DNA of 64,000 bases from Chryseobacterium tructae (GTDB lineage: Bacteria; Bacteroidota; Bacteroidia; Flavobacteriales; Weeksellaceae), in NCBI RefSeq assembly GCF_030409875.1, contig NZ_JAUFQR010000001.1, positions 2,356,001 to 2,420,000 of the forward strand, given 5' to 3'. Position numbers and translations under genes: made by a program. Shown in pieces: positions 43,403 to 52,949 of the stretch (position 1 is its first letter; each line of letters begins with the position of its first letter). A model generated the notes under the pieces. The model saw only the letters and a program-made list of their open reading frames with translations. It did no database searches and was not told the origin of the DNA.

Positions 43403-44751
43403 TTATTCTTTTCTTATTTCCGTTAAGAAATTGATCTTCAATACATCGTACAAAGAATGTCTGCTTACTAAGATGGACGCAATAGAAGAAACCATTCCAG
43501 CGAGCATAAGGTGAAAAATCAGCGAGTGTCTGTCTGTCATTTCCAGAACAATGATAGCTGATGTAAACGGAGCCCGGGTAATTCCCGTGAGAAAAGCTAC
43601 CATTCCACCAAGAACTACTACGTTCGTTTCATTAGGTGTTAAATGAATTAGCCCTGAAATAACAGATCCTATACTGGCACCAGCAGACAGGGCAGGGGCG
43701 AAAATACCTCCGGCGCCACCAGAAGTGAAGGACAAAGCAGGGCCAAGCATTCTTAAAACAGGAACGTACCAATCCTCATGCTTGTCTTTGGTAAAAAGAA
43801 CCCGTTCCATAATTTCCTTCCCCGAACCTAAAATTTCACGATTGATAAAGTAGGCAATAGACGCGATGATTAAAGCACATACAATAAGAAATACAACATT
43901 TGCTTTATCTGTTTTCAGTGTTTTCTTTTTCCATCCATTGATCTTAAGCATAATCACCGAAAGTTGACTGGCCATAATTCCAGCAGTGGCAGCCACAAGG
44001 ATGATTGGAAACATCACCATTAAGGAAACATCATTCGTTTTGGGATATCCAAGGTATAGATAAGATCCGGCTAAAGTCTGGGCAGTTAAACCTGCAATAA
44101 TAACAGCCGTAAATAAAGCGGTTTTAAAGTAATTAATATGGGTTTTTGATAATTCTTCTACGGCAAACACAATTCCGCCAAGAGGAGTATTGAAAGCGGC
44201 TGCCAGTCCGGCTGCTGCACCTGTCATGATCATGTTCTTCTTGGAGATCTTAGGCCACCAATCCGGTAGGTATTCATTAACTTTCCTGAAAACAGACCCC
44301 GCAATCTGGATCGTAGGCCCTTCACGACCCACAGCACCACCACCGATTACCAAAATCACAGAAGAAACAATTTTAAAGATGATAATTTTTAAACTTAAAA
44401 GATTTCTGATCTTTGTATGTTCTTTCGGATTGGCAAGTTCTACCGCTGCCATCACTTGTGGGATACCGCTTCCTTTGGCATTGGGTGCAAATTCCTTGAC
44501 CAGCCACCACGAAAGCACAAATCCTATGGGAGCAATAATGAAATCATCCATGCATGCCAGTTGAAGATAAAATTCATGAGATTTTCCCCCCAGGCAAAGA
44601 GCTGAGCATACAATACTGCAAAAAAACCGGTAATAACAGATCCGATCCAAAAAGGAATAGCCTGAAGAAGATTGTATTTCAGCTGTTCATTCCGGATATT
44701 ATCAAAGGAATTTTTCAGGGACTTTTGAATAAGGATAAGGATTTTCAGCAT
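43403..44751 (-). CDS. CLC-family chloride channel/antiporter, frame broken near 44542
   Basis: A 75-residue start and a 415-residue remainder overlap in two frames. Adding one T in the run (minus-strand ATGATTTCA to ATGATTTTCA) joins them through NWHAWMIFIIAPIGF into a 449-residue membrane protein. CLC selectivity motifs are all present: GSGIPQV, GREGPTIQIAG and GGIFAPALSAGA. It moves chloride, possibly in exchange for protons; the residue at the external gating Glu is within GREGP. No C-terminal CBS domain, so it is the short bacterial type. The well-conserved remainder argues for a sequencing error. Confidence 0.92.
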
Positions 44752-44794
44752 TTGTTGGTTTTGAGGGATGAAATTACGTCAAAAAAACTGAAAT

Positions 44795-45421
44795 TTATAT
44801 CTCTTCTAAAAATTTGGGAACCATTAAAGCATAATCAATACTCAATGCTTTTAGTATTCTTAAACCAATAATATTGTTTTTAATCTCTATTTTGAAATCT
44901 TCGCCAGCAATAGATTGTATAGCTTCTTTTCTTTCTGGACTTAAGAATTTTAGCGTTTTGCTAGGATCACTCCCTAAAACATAAAAGTCTTTAAAATCTT
45001 TATTTTCTTTGAAATTTATACGAGAATGGTTAAATATTCCAGCGATTCTGTCTGCCAGGTTTTTCTTATTGATAGAAATGAAGCCAAAATCTTCATTCAT
45101 TTCTTTTAATCCCCAAACTTCTAAAGTATCGTATTTATCAGAGGTACGGGTTCCTTTGGCATTGGTTCCAATCAAATTGACGATGAAAAGATAAGAAGTA
45201 CTTGTTTTACTTTTGTGAGTAAGGTGATAACAGAGTTTAGGTTCCTGCAAGGGATTGATGTCTTGAGATTTGAATCGGCTGTATGGCGAATTTTCAATAT
45301 CCACCACTGAAACATCATAAATTTCAGATAAACGATGATGGATAGTAAGTATTAATTCTTCATCTTCCTTTGAAAAATCAAATAATTTGGTAACATATAG
45401 TTTTCTGAAATCAAGTTCCAT
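44795..45421 (-). CDS. Hypothetical cytoplasmic protein
   Basis: 208 residues, no signal peptide or membrane helix. It begins MELDFRKLYVTKLFDFSKEDEE, includes a GTNAKGTRTSDKYDTLEVWGLKEMNEDFGF stretch suggestive of beta strands, and ends with a helical NNIIGLRILKALSIDYALMVPKFLEEI. I do not recognise a family. It is 43 bp upstream of the CLC gene on the same strand and may be co-transcribed. Confidence 0.65.
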   Translation of the reverse strand: MELDFRKLYVTKLFDFSKEDEELILTIHHRLSEIYDVSVVDIENSPYSRFKSQDINPLQEPKLCYHLTHKSKTSTSYLFIVNLIGTNAKGTRTSDKYDTLEVWGLKEMNEDFGFISINKKNLADRIAGIFNHSRINFKENKDFKDFYVLGSDPSKTLKFLSPERKEAIQSIAGEDFKIEIKNNIIGLRILKALSIDYALMVPKFLEEI

Positions 45422-45512
45422 TTGTAATAGTTTCTATAAAGGTAAAATTATTTGATGAATAATGGAATTATTAAAGTGCAATGATGATGGAGTATATGAT
45501 ATGCCATACAAA

Positions 45513-45544
45513 GAAAAAATCTCACCCATAAAGAGTGAGATTTT
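45513..45544 (-). terminator. Terminator after the 45552 T9SS gene
   Basis: AAAATCTCAC and GTGAGATTTT form a perfect 10-bp stem, eight bases beyond the stop codon on the minus strand, with a T run after it. Confidence 0.85.
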
Positions 45545-45551
45545 AATATAT

Positions 45552-46346
45552 TTAATTTTTAATAAACTTAGCACTTACATCTCCGATCTTGTAAAAGTAA
45601 GTTCCTTTTGTCAGGTTTTCAACGTCTATAGAAAATGTATTTTCACTGGATCCGAAAAGTTTATTTAAAACAATCTTTCCGGTCATATCATAAACTTCTA
45701 CTTTATTGCTTCCGTTTCCCGGGTTTGAAATGGTAAGGGTTTTACTTGTAGGAATGGGGAAGGCTGCCAGTTTAGTTGTATTCTGGATTTCTTTAGCTGC
45801 TAATACAGAGGTTGGTAAACCAAATACATCATACACCTGATCATTGTTATTGTCCCAGTTTTCAATGATAATTTTATTGGTATTAGAAACTGCATCATGG
45901 AATACATTGTAAGTTCCAGAAAATGAAACGCTTGTATTTGGAGTGAAATCTTTTAAGACAACTCCGTTTTCGTTAACCAGAAGTAATTTTGTGTGAACTC
46001 CGGCTGGGGATGTTGCAGAAGATGCTTTTGCTGCGATTAAAAATTCCAGATTGTCATCAGTATTGAAAATGTGCTTAGATATAGCATAGGGATATTGCTC
46101 TGAATCATACCAAATGTCTAATGTGTATCCGGTGGGTAGTGAAAAGGTTGCAGTCTTAATCAATACAAAATTTGAATTATAGATTTTCAGACTGTTTCCG
46201 GTTTCCCGGGTAATATAAAACATATCATTCCCTTTTGCAAAGGCAAATGCTTTTTCTCCGGTAGAAAAGGAATGCTGTAATGTAATTTGTTGTCCGAACA
46301 TTATACCTGCTACTGCGATTGCAGCAGATAACATCATTTTTTTCAT
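45552..46346 (-). CDS. T9SS-sorted secreted protein
   Basis: 264 residues. A signal peptide (ending AGIMFGQQ) is followed by a beta-rich passenger of about 165 residues with no recognised domain, and a type A T9SS C-terminal sorting domain from about 195 (AAFPIPTSKTLTISNPGNG) to the end (VENLTKGTYFYKIGDVSAKFIKN). It should be delivered to the cell surface or medium. A TAGTTTTG promoter element lies 63 bp upstream. Confidence 0.82.
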   Translation of the reverse strand: MKKMMLSAAIAVAGIMFGQQITLQHSFSTGEKAFAFAKGNDMFYITRETGNSLKIYNSNFVLIKTATFSLPTGYTLDIWYDSEQYPYAISKHIFNTDDNLEFLIAAKASSATSPAGVHTKLLLVNENGVVLKDFTPNTSVSFSGTYNVFHDAVSNTNKIIIENWDNNNDQVYDVFGLPTSVLAAKEIQNTTKLAAFPIPTSKTLTISNPGNGSNKVEVYDMTGKIVLNKLFGSSENTFSIDVENLTKGTYFYKIGDVSAKFIKN

Positions 46347-46409
46347 GTTATAGTTTATTTTTAATTTCTTCTCAGAGCACTTTTTTAGTGTCTTGTTTTA
46401 ATTTGAATG

Positions 46410-46417
46410 CAAAACTA
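46410..46417 (-). promoter_or_regulatory. -7 promoter element (TAGTTTTG) of the 45552 gene
   Basis: A minus-strand TAnnTTTG match 63 bp upstream of the start. Confidence 0.5.
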
Positions 46418-46583
46418 GACTAATTTTTTTTAAATGGCGGTAAACGATTTGTTAAAACATGAATAAAGACGGGCAAAAACGATATTTTATTAAAAGGTTT
46501 ATATTTTGAAATAGAGTAGCCCGGAAATAAAATATAGATATCCAAAAACAATCATTATGAAGAACATTTACAAAATGTTCCAA

Positions 46584-48014
46584 TTATTTCTTTTTCATCA
46601 GATCTTCTATGGTGTGAATCATTTTTAGGGCATTGGTATTTTCCGGATTTAAGTTTAATGATTTTTTATAATTTTCTAAAGCTAAAACATAATTTTTTGC
46701 ATAGAAATACCCTTCACCTAAACTATCAAAAGCATTAGCCGATTGTGGATTTTCCTTAACATTTAAAACAAAAACTTTAATAGCTTCATCCATTCTTGAA
46801 TTTCTCAATAGGGTATAGCCTATGTCATTCAACGTGTTTTCAAAATTCCATTTTGAATTTTTTGCTTTAAGAGAATAATAGATTCTTTCCGTATCAGGAT
46901 TGTTCTTTTTTGAAAATTCCGAGATAATGGTTTCTTCTGCTAATGAATAGTCGTCTGTCAAATTTTTATCAATCATAGATGCAATATGATTAATCATCCG
47001 GTACTGGACAGGGAATATATTATATCCATTAGACATCATAATGATAGCCATATTATGGTGTGGATATATTTTATAAGCGCTCACATTTCCACCAGAAAAA
47101 TTGTAAGAAACTATATTATTCACTTTACTAATGTCCCAACCATAAGCAAAAACATCCTTTTTGTTACCAAAATCAAAAGGTTGCCACATCATTTCTTTTG
47201 TCTTTGGATTTAAAAAATCATTTTTGCTAAGGTGAGTACTCCATTTTAAAAATGCAGGAAGTGTTATGGCAATGCCATTGGCGGAATGGGCTCTTGTTCC
47301 GCTAACATCCGTAGATTTTTCATATTGCTTTTTTTCTGGATTGTAATTGTATTTTACCACACGGTTAGGAATCTTTTCGAGAGCGTTTGAAGAGAAAATA
47401 ACTTGATTTTTAGCATCGGAAAACTGATTGTTCAGGATGAAATCTTCAAAAGATTGTCCCGTAATTTTTTCAATAATCATCGTGAGAAGGAAATAATTCG
47501 TCTGATTATATCTGAATTCATTTCCTGTTTTAAAATCCATCTTTTCCTTAGCCAGCCGTTCTATGACTTTTGTATTAGAGTCATCCGCCAAAATATCGTT
47601 AAAAGCAATAAGGTTAGGAAGTCCCGAGGAGTGTGTAATCAGGTTTTTTACTTTAATATCTTGCCATTGTTCAGGTACATTCTTAATATATTTGGAGATA
47701 GGATCTTCTAAAGATAATTGTCCTTTTTCAATCAGTTGAAAAATACCAACATTTGTCATCAATTTTGATGTGGAGTAAATCCTGAACATTGAATTTGAAT
47801 CTACCTTTTTATCACTTTCCAGCGTTTCTGTACCGTAATACTTTTGAAAAATAATCCGGTCATCTTTTATTATTCCTAGAGCCAAACCGGGAATCTGATT
47901 GGTTTTAATCACTTCTTTCACATACTGATCAATGGCTGCAGATTGATCTTTTTGTTGAGAATAGGCCATTACGGAAGTGGCTAAAGTTACTGTGGTCAGA
48001 ATGAATTGTTTCAT
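46584..48014 (-). CDS. Serine hydrolase (class C beta-lactamase/DD-peptidase fold) with C-terminal TPR repeats
   Basis: 476 residues with a signal peptide ending VMAYSQ. The catalytic domain (about 25-370) has SxxK in YSTSKL (Ser81, Lys84). The tyrosine motif reads RYNQTNYFLL, so the usual YxN is Y169-N-Q here. It ends with two or three TPR-like helices (about 395-476: EAIKVFVLNVKENPQSANAFDSLGEGYF, NYKKSLNLNPENTNAL). The beta-lactamase-plus-TPR arrangement is common in Bacteroidota esterases and peptidases of unclear substrate, so resistance should not be assumed. Confidence 0.85.
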   Translation of the reverse strand: MKQFILTTVTLATSVMAYSQQKDQSAAIDQYVKEVIKTNQIPGLALGIIKDDRIIFQKYYGTETLESDKKVDSNSMFRIYSTSKLMTNVGIFQLIEKGQLSLEDPISKYIKNVPEQWQDIKVKNLITHSSGLPNLIAFNDILADDSNTKVIERLAKEKMDFKTGNEFRYNQTNYFLLTMIIEKITGQSFEDFILNNQFSDAKNQVIFSSNALEKIPNRVVKYNYNPEKKQYEKSTDVSGTRAHSANGIAITLPAFLKWSTHLSKNDFLNPKTKEMMWQPFDFGNKKDVFAYGWDISKVNNIVSYNFSGGNVSAYKIYPHHNMAIIMMSNGYNIFPVQYRMINHIASMIDKNLTDDYSLAEETIISEFSKKNNPDTERIYYSLKAKNSKWNFENTLNDIGYTLLRNSRMDEAIKVFVLNVKENPQSANAFDSLGEGYFYAKNYVLALENYKKSLNLNPENTNALKMIHTIEDLMKKK

Positions 48015-48074
48015 AAGTATCTGGTTATGTTTTATAATAGAAAATTGAAACGCTGGTTATATTACTCCGTCATT

Positions 48075-48082
48075 CAAAGATA
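48075..48082 (-). promoter_or_regulatory. -7 promoter element (TATCTTTG) of the serine hydrolase gene
   Basis: A minus-strand TAnnTTTG match about 60 bp upstream of the start. Confidence 0.55.
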
Positions 48083-48097
48083 CTTCAGATTAAGCAC

Positions 48098-48128
48098 AAA
48101 AAAACCTCCGATAAAAATCAGAGGTTTT
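48098..48128 (-). terminator. Terminator of the 48175 acyltransferase gene
   Basis: AAAACCTC and GAGGTTTT enclose a second short pair (GAT/ATC), forming a long hairpin with a minus-strand T run. Confidence 0.85.
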
Positions 48129-48174
48129 ATTTATTATATGATCAGCTGCAAGTAAATTATGCCTTGCTGATTAT

Positions 48175-49482
48175 TTATATTTCCGTGTTTAGATCCCAGT
48201 TTTCAAGGTAATCGTGAACGTGTTTAAGCATCATTCCTCCTAGAGAGCCATCTACTACTCTGTGGTCATAAGAGTGAGACATGAACATTAAGTTTCTGAT
48301 GGCGATTACGTCACCATCTGCCGTTTCAAGAACTGCAGGTTTCTTAACGATAGCTCCGATAGCAAGGATTGCAACCTGAGGCTGAGGAATAATTGGTGTT
48401 CCCATAAGGTTTCCAAAGCTTCCAACGTTAGAAATGGTATAAGTGGCTCCTTGAGTATCTTCTGGTCTTAATTTCTTGTTTCTTGCTCTGTATGCTAAAT
48501 CATTGATTGCTTTAGCAAGACCTGAAAGAGATAACTGATCAGCATTCTTGATGACAGGAACAATAAGGTTTCCGTCTGGTAGAGCAGTAGCCATACCAAT
48601 GTTGATGTTTTTCTTCTTAATGATGTTTTCACCACTAATAGAAACATTAATCATTGGGAAATCCTGGATTGCTTTAACAATAGCTTTCACGAAGATAGGC
48701 ATGAAAGTAAGCTTTTCTCCTTCACGTTTTTCGAAGGCCGCTTTATTTTTAGCTCTCCATTTTACAACGTTGGTAACATCTGTTTCAATGAAAGACGTCA
48801 CGTGTGGAGCAATTTGTTTAGCTTTCACCATGTTTTCAGCAATGATCTTTCTCATTCTGTCCATTGGAATGATCTCATCTCCCGCAGCAGCAGTAATTGT
48901 TGCAGCCGGTGTAGAAACTGGAGCTGGTGCAGAAACTGTTGGCTGAACCGGAGCAGCCTGTTGAGCAGGTTGGTTTCCTCTGTTAGCAACGTAAGCTAAG
49001 ATATCTTCTTTGGTAATTCTTCCTTCTAAACCGCTTCCTTTGATAGATTTTAGTTCAGTTTCAGAAATATTTTCCTGTTGTGCAATTGATTTTACAAGTG
49101 GAGATAAATAAAGATCTCCAGAGAATTCTACATTTGATACAGCAGTAGTTTGTAAAGGCTGTTCAATTGTGTTTAACGTTTCAGTGTCCGGAGTAGCTGC
49201 CGGTGTTTCAGTGGTTACTTCCTCAGAAGCAGAACCTTCTCCTTCAATTTCTAAAATAGCAATGGCCTCACCTACTTTTGCAACTTCATCTTTTTGCTTT
49301 AAAATTTTTACGATTTTCCCCGAAACTGGTGTCGGAACGTCTGAATCTACTTTATCTGTTGCAATTTCTACTACAGAGTCATCCTCTTTTACGTTATCAC
49401 CTTCATTGAATAACCAAGTGATAATTGTCGCTTCCATAACACCTTCTCCCATGGAAGGAAGCAATAATTTGTATTCTGCCAT
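48175..49482 (-). CDS. 2-oxo acid dehydrogenase E2 (branched-chain type)
   Basis: 435 residues. Domains in order: one lipoyl domain (about 1-77) with the lipoylated Lys in EIATDKVDSDVP; an acidic/Pro linker; a peripheral subunit-binding domain (LSPLVKSIAQQENISETELKSI, GSGLEGRITKEDIL); a second Ala/Pro-rich linker; and the acyltransferase core with DRMRKIIAENMVKAKQIAPHVTSF and the catalytic SYDHRVVDGSLGG. It differs from sucB in this window and resembles the E2 of branched-chain 2-oxo acid dehydrogenase. E1 and E3 are not adjacent. A TATATTTG element is 20 bp upstream. Confidence 0.92.
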   Translation of the reverse strand: MAEYKLLLPSMGEGVMEATIITWLFNEGDNVKEDDSVVEIATDKVDSDVPTPVSGKIVKILKQKDEVAKVGEAIAILEIEGEGSASEEVTTETPAATPDTETLNTIEQPLQTTAVSNVEFSGDLYLSPLVKSIAQQENISETELKSIKGSGLEGRITKEDILAYVANRGNQPAQQAAPVQPTVSAPAPVSTPAATITAAAGDEIIPMDRMRKIIAENMVKAKQIAPHVTSFIETDVTNVVKWRAKNKAAFEKREGEKLTFMPIFVKAIVKAIQDFPMINVSISGENIIKKKNINIGMATALPDGNLIVPVIKNADQLSLSGLAKAINDLAYRARNKKLRPEDTQGATYTISNVGSFGNLMGTPIIPQPQVAILAIGAIVKKPAVLETADGDVIAIRNLMFMSHSYDHRVVDGSLGGMMLKHVHDYLENWDLNTEI

Positions 49483-49502
49483 TTTTGATTTTTAGATTTT
49501 GA

Positions 49503-49510
49503 CAAATATA
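49503..49510 (-). promoter_or_regulatory. -7 promoter element (TATATTTG) of the 48175 gene
   Basis: A minus-strand TAnnTTTG match 20 bp upstream of the ATG. Confidence 0.55.
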
Positions 49511-49545
49511 TAAAAAAAATCGGTTTTTTTATGAAATATATAATT

Positions 49546-50373
49546 TTACATGAATTCAATATAGATATTTTCACCTACATTCAATCCAAACAGGCTTTTA
49601 GCTCCGTTTTTCTTACTTCCTTTATAGATAGTAAGCTCCAATAACTGACTGTCATTGAAAATTGCAGCAGATTGCCCATGAAATTCCGTTTCCCTTTCCC
49701 AGTCTGAAACCAATTCTGTATGCCCAGAAAAGATCCTCGAAAGACTCAGGTTCCTGAATTTTATGGTAAAACCATTGTATCCTTTGCTGATATTTTCAAA
49801 GAAATCTTTGTTGATATTTGAAATTATATTTCCGAAATTATCAATATAGGTGACTTCACCAATGATCATTCCTTCAGACTCATTATAAACCGCTCTGGGG
49901 AACATCAATTGCTTAACAGAATCTATTTTCCTTCCAATTACCTCAGGAAGACCACCGTTAGCAAGATGTACAGCTGCCGGAACGAAAATGTCCGTAGAAG
50001 TAAAGTTGATAATATCGTCAAAACGATTATTCAGCGTGATCTCATAGATCGCTTCAGGCTTGATGTCAAAAAAAATCAGACTTAAAAGGCCATTATCGGC
50101 GGCCAGAAAGTAAGATCCATCAGCTTTATAAAGAATATTTTTTCTTGATTTATTGTAAAAACTATCTACAGAAATGATATGGATACTGCCTTTAGGAAAG
50201 TATTTATAAGCGTTTCTTACAATATATGATGTTTGTATAAGATTGAATGCCTGGATGTCGTGGGTTATATCAATAATATTAACCTCAGGGTTTAGAGACA
50301 GAATTTTGCCTTTCACAGCAGCAACTCTGTAATCTAAATTTCCGAAATCCGAAGTAAGGGTAATAATTGACAT
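49546..50373 (-). CDS. SAM hydrolase/SAM-dependent halogenase-family protein
   Basis: 275 residues from the ATG at 50371-50373. An alternative TTG at 50403 is rejected because it falls inside the predicted promoter TAACTTTG at 50401-50408. The N-terminal domain starts IITLTSDFGNLDYRVAAVKGKI with the family's Asp, continues with VNIIDITHDIQAF, and has AADNGLLSLIF; a C-terminal beta barrel follows. Most homologues hydrolyse S-adenosylmethionine to adenosine and methionine, and a few make halogenated adenosine. It is divergent from phoH with overlapping promoter regions. Confidence 0.9.
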   Translation of the reverse strand: MSIITLTSDFGNLDYRVAAVKGKILSLNPEVNIIDITHDIQAFNLIQTSYIVRNAYKYFPKGSIHIISVDSFYNKSRKNILYKADGSYFLAADNGLLSLIFFDIKPEAIYEITLNNRFDDIINFTSTDIFVPAAVHLANGGLPEVIGRKIDSVKQLMFPRAVYNESEGMIIGEVTYIDNFGNIISNINKDFFENISKGYNGFTIKFRNLSLSRIFSGHTELVSDWERETEFHGQSAAIFNDSQLLELTIYKGSKKNGAKSLFGLNVGENIYIEFM

Positions 50374-50400
50374 GAGCAATTTTAGAATAGTGTAGTCATG

Positions 50401-50408
50401 CAAAGTTA
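50401..50408 (-). promoter_or_regulatory. -7 promoter element (TAACTTTG) of the SAM hydrolase-family gene
   Basis: A minus-strand TAnnTTTG match 27 bp upstream of the chosen ATG; it decides against the TTG start at 50403. Confidence 0.6.
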
Positions 50409-50455
50409 TTTAAAATAAAAGGAAAGCCCGAAAGATTGTTGAAAAGAATTTGATA

Positions 50456-50463
50456 TAAATTTG
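50456..50463 (+). promoter_or_regulatory. -7 promoter element (TAAATTTG) of phoH
   Basis: A TAnnTTTG match with TTG at 50436-50441 upstream, 41 bp before the ATG. Confidence 0.6.
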
Positions 50464-50504
50464 AAAAAAAGCTTAATTTTAAAATCTAAAAATAAAAATA
50501 CTGC

Positions 50505-51464
50505 ATGTTTGAATTGACCTATGATCTGGAAGAAATCGACGCGAAAATCTTCTATGGAGTTAATAACCAATATTTCAACTTACTAAAATCAAGCTTCCCA
50601 ACCATTAAAATTACAGGAAGAGATCATTATATCTTTGCCATGGGTAACCAGGAAGCATTAGACATACTAAAGCAAAAGCTGGATGACATTGTAAAATTTA
50701 TCTCAAAAAATAATTCAATAGGTCTAAAAGACGTTGAAAATATTCTGAATATTAAAGATGAGAATGAAAAGCATCTGATTTTTGACCAGGATATTATTGT
50801 AAAAGGGGTAAATGGGAAAGTCATTAAAGCTAAAACAACCAATCTTAAAAAACTTGTAAAAGAAACTGAGAAAAAGGATATGGTGTTTGCTATTGGCCCT
50901 GCCGGAACCGGAAAAACGTATACCAGTGTAGCGTTGGCAGCAAGAGCTTTGAAAGATAAGGAAGTGAAAAGAATTGTTCTGACAAGACCCGCTGTAGAAG
51001 CAGGAGAGAGTCTGGGATTCTTGCCAGGAGACCTTAAAGAAAAGCTAGATCCTTATTTGCAGCCTCTATATGATGCCCTTCGTGATATGATTCCTCATGA
51101 AAAGCTGGAAGGCTTTATAGAAAAGAAGGTTATTGAGGTGGCTCCTTTAGCCTTTATGAGAGGGCGTACGCTAGACGATGCTTTTGTAATTCTTGATGAA
51201 GCACAGAATACGACTCATGCTCAGATGAAAATGTTCCTGACAAGGATGGGGATGAATGCTAAATTTATCATTACCGGAGATCCAAGCCAGATTGACCTTC
51301 CAAAAAACCAGCAATCGGGATTGAAAGAAGCCATGAGGATTTTGAGTGGAGTGAAGGAGATAGGTTTCGTGTATCTTACAGAGGAAGATGTGGTAAGGCA
51401 CCCAGTAGTAAGGAAGATTATTCTTGCTTATAATGATGAAGAGAAAAGATTGAGAAATGACTAA
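50505..51464 (+). CDS. phoH: PhoH-family ATPase
   Basis: 319 residues. An N-terminal domain of about 110 residues (with ITGRDHYIFAMGNQEALDIL, a KH-like start) precedes the PhoH P-loop ATPase: Walker A GPAGTGKT at 131-138, TRPAVEAGESLGFLPGDLKEKLDPYLQPLYD, Walker B in FVILDEAQN, and the sensor ITGDPSQIDLP. This is the PhoL/YbeZ-type layout; such proteins work with the endoribonuclease YbeY in RNA maturation. It is divergent from the SAM hydrolase-family gene and stands alone. Confidence 0.93.
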   Translation: MFELTYDLEEIDAKIFYGVNNQYFNLLKSSFPTIKITGRDHYIFAMGNQEALDILKQKLDDIVKFISKNNSIGLKDVENILNIKDENEKHLIFDQDIIVKGVNGKVIKAKTTNLKKLVKETEKKDMVFAIGPAGTGKTYTSVALAARALKDKEVKRIVLTRPAVEAGESLGFLPGDLKEKLDPYLQPLYDALRDMIPHEKLEGFIEKKVIEVAPLAFMRGRTLDDAFVILDEAQNTTHAQMKMFLTRMGMNAKFIITGDPSQIDLPKNQQSGLKEAMRILSGVKEIGFVYLTEEDVVRHPVVRKIILAYNDEEKRLRND

Positions 51465-51544
51465 TCCTGAATAGTAATTAAGCTGTTAACCTTTTATTAA
51501 CTTTCGAATTTTGTCTTAAAATTTGTTAATTTAAAAAAAAGAAT

Positions 51545-51552
51545 TAGTTTTG
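51545..51552 (+). promoter_or_regulatory. -7 promoter element (TAGTTTTG) of the 51581 gene
   Basis: A TAnnTTTG match 28 bp upstream, with TTTG at 51522-51525 spaced 19 bases away. Confidence 0.6.
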
Positions 51553-51580
51553 CAATCCTTAAATGTATAACTAATAAACA

Positions 51581-52258
51581 ATGAAAAAACTTTTACTTAT
51601 TGCAGCCGTTGCTGTATTGGGAGTTACTGCAAATGCGCAGGAATTTAAATTTGGACCTAAAGCAGGTTATTCTTTATCAATGCTTAAAGCAAGTGGTGAA
51701 GGGCACACTTACAATTTTGATGCAAAATCTACTTTCTATGCTGGTGCTATGGTTGAATATAAATTCAACGATAAGTTTGCAGTACAAGGTGAAGTATTGT
51801 ATTCTCAATTAGGAGGTAAACAAGAAGAAACTATTAACTATGATCTAATGGGAGTTTCTGTTACAGGTACTCAAAAATCAGACTGGAAAATAGGTACAGT
51901 ACAGGTTCCTGTGAGTGCTAAATATTATGCTACGGAAAATCTAGCATTCGCTTTAGGACTTAACGTAGGAATTGTTACTTCTGCAAAAATTAAAACAACA
52001 GCTAATTTAACTGCAACAGGAGGTGGTCAAACAGCTACTGATTCAACAAGTGACACTGTGGATGCTAAAGATCATATGAATAAATTGAATTTAGCTCCAT
52101 TTGTAGGTGCAGAATACACTCTTGAAAATGGATTATTCTTTGATGCAAGATATAACTTAGGTGTTTCTAACTTGATGAAAAAGGAAGATGGTGAAAACGG
52201 AACACTAAAGAACAGTTTTGTTCAAGTAGGTGTAGGTTTCAAATTCGGAGGAAACTAA
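51581..52258 (+). CDS. Outer-membrane beta-barrel protein 1 (porin family)
   Basis: 225 residues with a signal peptide ending TANAQ. It starts with the OMP_b-brl strand EFKFGPKAGYSLSMLK and continues with alternating hydrophobic strands, ending NSFVQVGVGFKFGG with an aromatic-flanked last strand. It is closely related to the fourth gene in this set (54092): AVQGEVLYSQLGG matches AIQGEVEYANLGG. A terminator follows the gene. Function is likely a small outer-membrane barrel with unknown ligand. Confidence 0.85.
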   Translation: MKKLLLIAAVAVLGVTANAQEFKFGPKAGYSLSMLKASGEGHTYNFDAKSTFYAGAMVEYKFNDKFAVQGEVLYSQLGGKQEETINYDLMGVSVTGTQKSDWKIGTVQVPVSAKYYATENLAFALGLNVGIVTSAKIKTTANLTATGGGQTATDSTSDTVDAKDHMNKLNLAPFVGAEYTLENGLFFDARYNLGVSNLMKKEDGENGTLKNSFVQVGVGFKFGGN

Positions 52259-52290
52259 TCGGAAAGATTTAATAGCTAAAATCACGATAT

Positions 52291-52318
52291 AAACAGGACA
52301 AATTTGTCCTGTTTTTTT
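52291..52318 (+). terminator. Terminator of outer-membrane protein 1
   Basis: A perfect AAACAGGACAAA/TTTGTCCTGTTT palindrome followed by a T run. Confidence 0.9.
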
Positions 52319-52370
52319 GTTTTGAAGAATGGTATTAATGCAAATATATCCCTGTAATGAAAATAATTAG

Positions 52371-52378
52371 TATTTTTG
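52371..52378 (+). promoter_or_regulatory. -7 promoter element (TATTTTTG) of the 52404 gene
   Basis: A TAnnTTTG match 25 bp upstream of the ATG. Confidence 0.55.
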
Positions 52379-52403
52379 GGGCGTAAAATTTAGACTTAAA
52401 AAA

Positions 52404-52901
52404 ATGAAAAAGCTATTATTAGTAGGTGCTTTTGCACTTTTAGGAGGAGCAGCTCAGGCTCAGGAAGGTTTGAAATTAGGAGGGCATATTGGTGTTCCTG
52501 TATCTGATGCGAGCAATGTATCTTCATTTACATTAGGGGTAGACGGAGCTTATATGTGGAATATCGCTAAAGGTCTTGATCTTGGGGTAGCAACCGGATA
52601 TTCTCACTTCTTTGGAAAAGATCACTTTGATGATTTCGGATTTATTCCTGTAGCTGTTGCAGGTAAATATAAATTTAAAGGGGCACCTATCTTTGTAGGA
52701 TTAGACTTAGGATACGGAATTTCCACTAAAAGTGGAGTTGATGGAGGTTTCTACGCACAACCTAAATTTGGATATCAGATGTCTAAAGGAGAATTGTATA
52801 TAGGATATCAGTCTGTAAGCAACAGTCAAAAAGTAGGCTGGGGGACATACAGCTGGACTGCAGGAGCGGTGAACTTAGGATTCAACTTCTTTATTAAATA
52901 A
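52404..52901 (+). CDS. Outer-membrane beta-barrel protein 2
   Basis: 165 residues with a signal peptide ending GAAQAQ. Short barrel with strands such as GLKLGGHIGVPVSDASN, GLDLGVATGYSHFFG and the final WTAGAVNLGFNFFIK. It is smaller than its neighbours and only loosely similar to them, so probably an eight-stranded barrel. It has its own promoter and terminator, so the four barrel genes are regulated separately. Confidence 0.8.
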   Translation: MKKLLLVGAFALLGGAAQAQEGLKLGGHIGVPVSDASNVSSFTLGVDGAYMWNIAKGLDLGVATGYSHFFGKDHFDDFGFIPVAVAGKYKFKGAPIFVGLDLGYGISTKSGVDGGFYAQPKFGYQMSKGELYIGYQSVSNSQKVGWGTYSWTAGAVNLGFNFFIK

Positions 52902-52923
52902 ATGATGTTGAAATAACATACGG

Positions 52924-52949
52924 AACTCCGGCTGAAAGCCGGAGTTTTT
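52924..52949 (+). terminator. Terminator of outer-membrane protein 2
   Basis: AACTCCGGCT-GAA-AGCCGGAGTT is a perfect GC-rich stem followed by five T. Confidence 0.9.

Noticed and set aside
46584..48014. Antibiotic-resistance beta-lactamase
   Set aside because: The fold is class C-like but the tyrosine motif is atypical (YNQ) and a TPR tail is present, which fits serine hydrolases of unknown substrate better.
50374..50403. Extension of the SAM hydrolase-family protein from a TTG codon
   Set aside because: The TTG lies inside the predicted TAACTTTG promoter element, so it would not be transcribed as a start.
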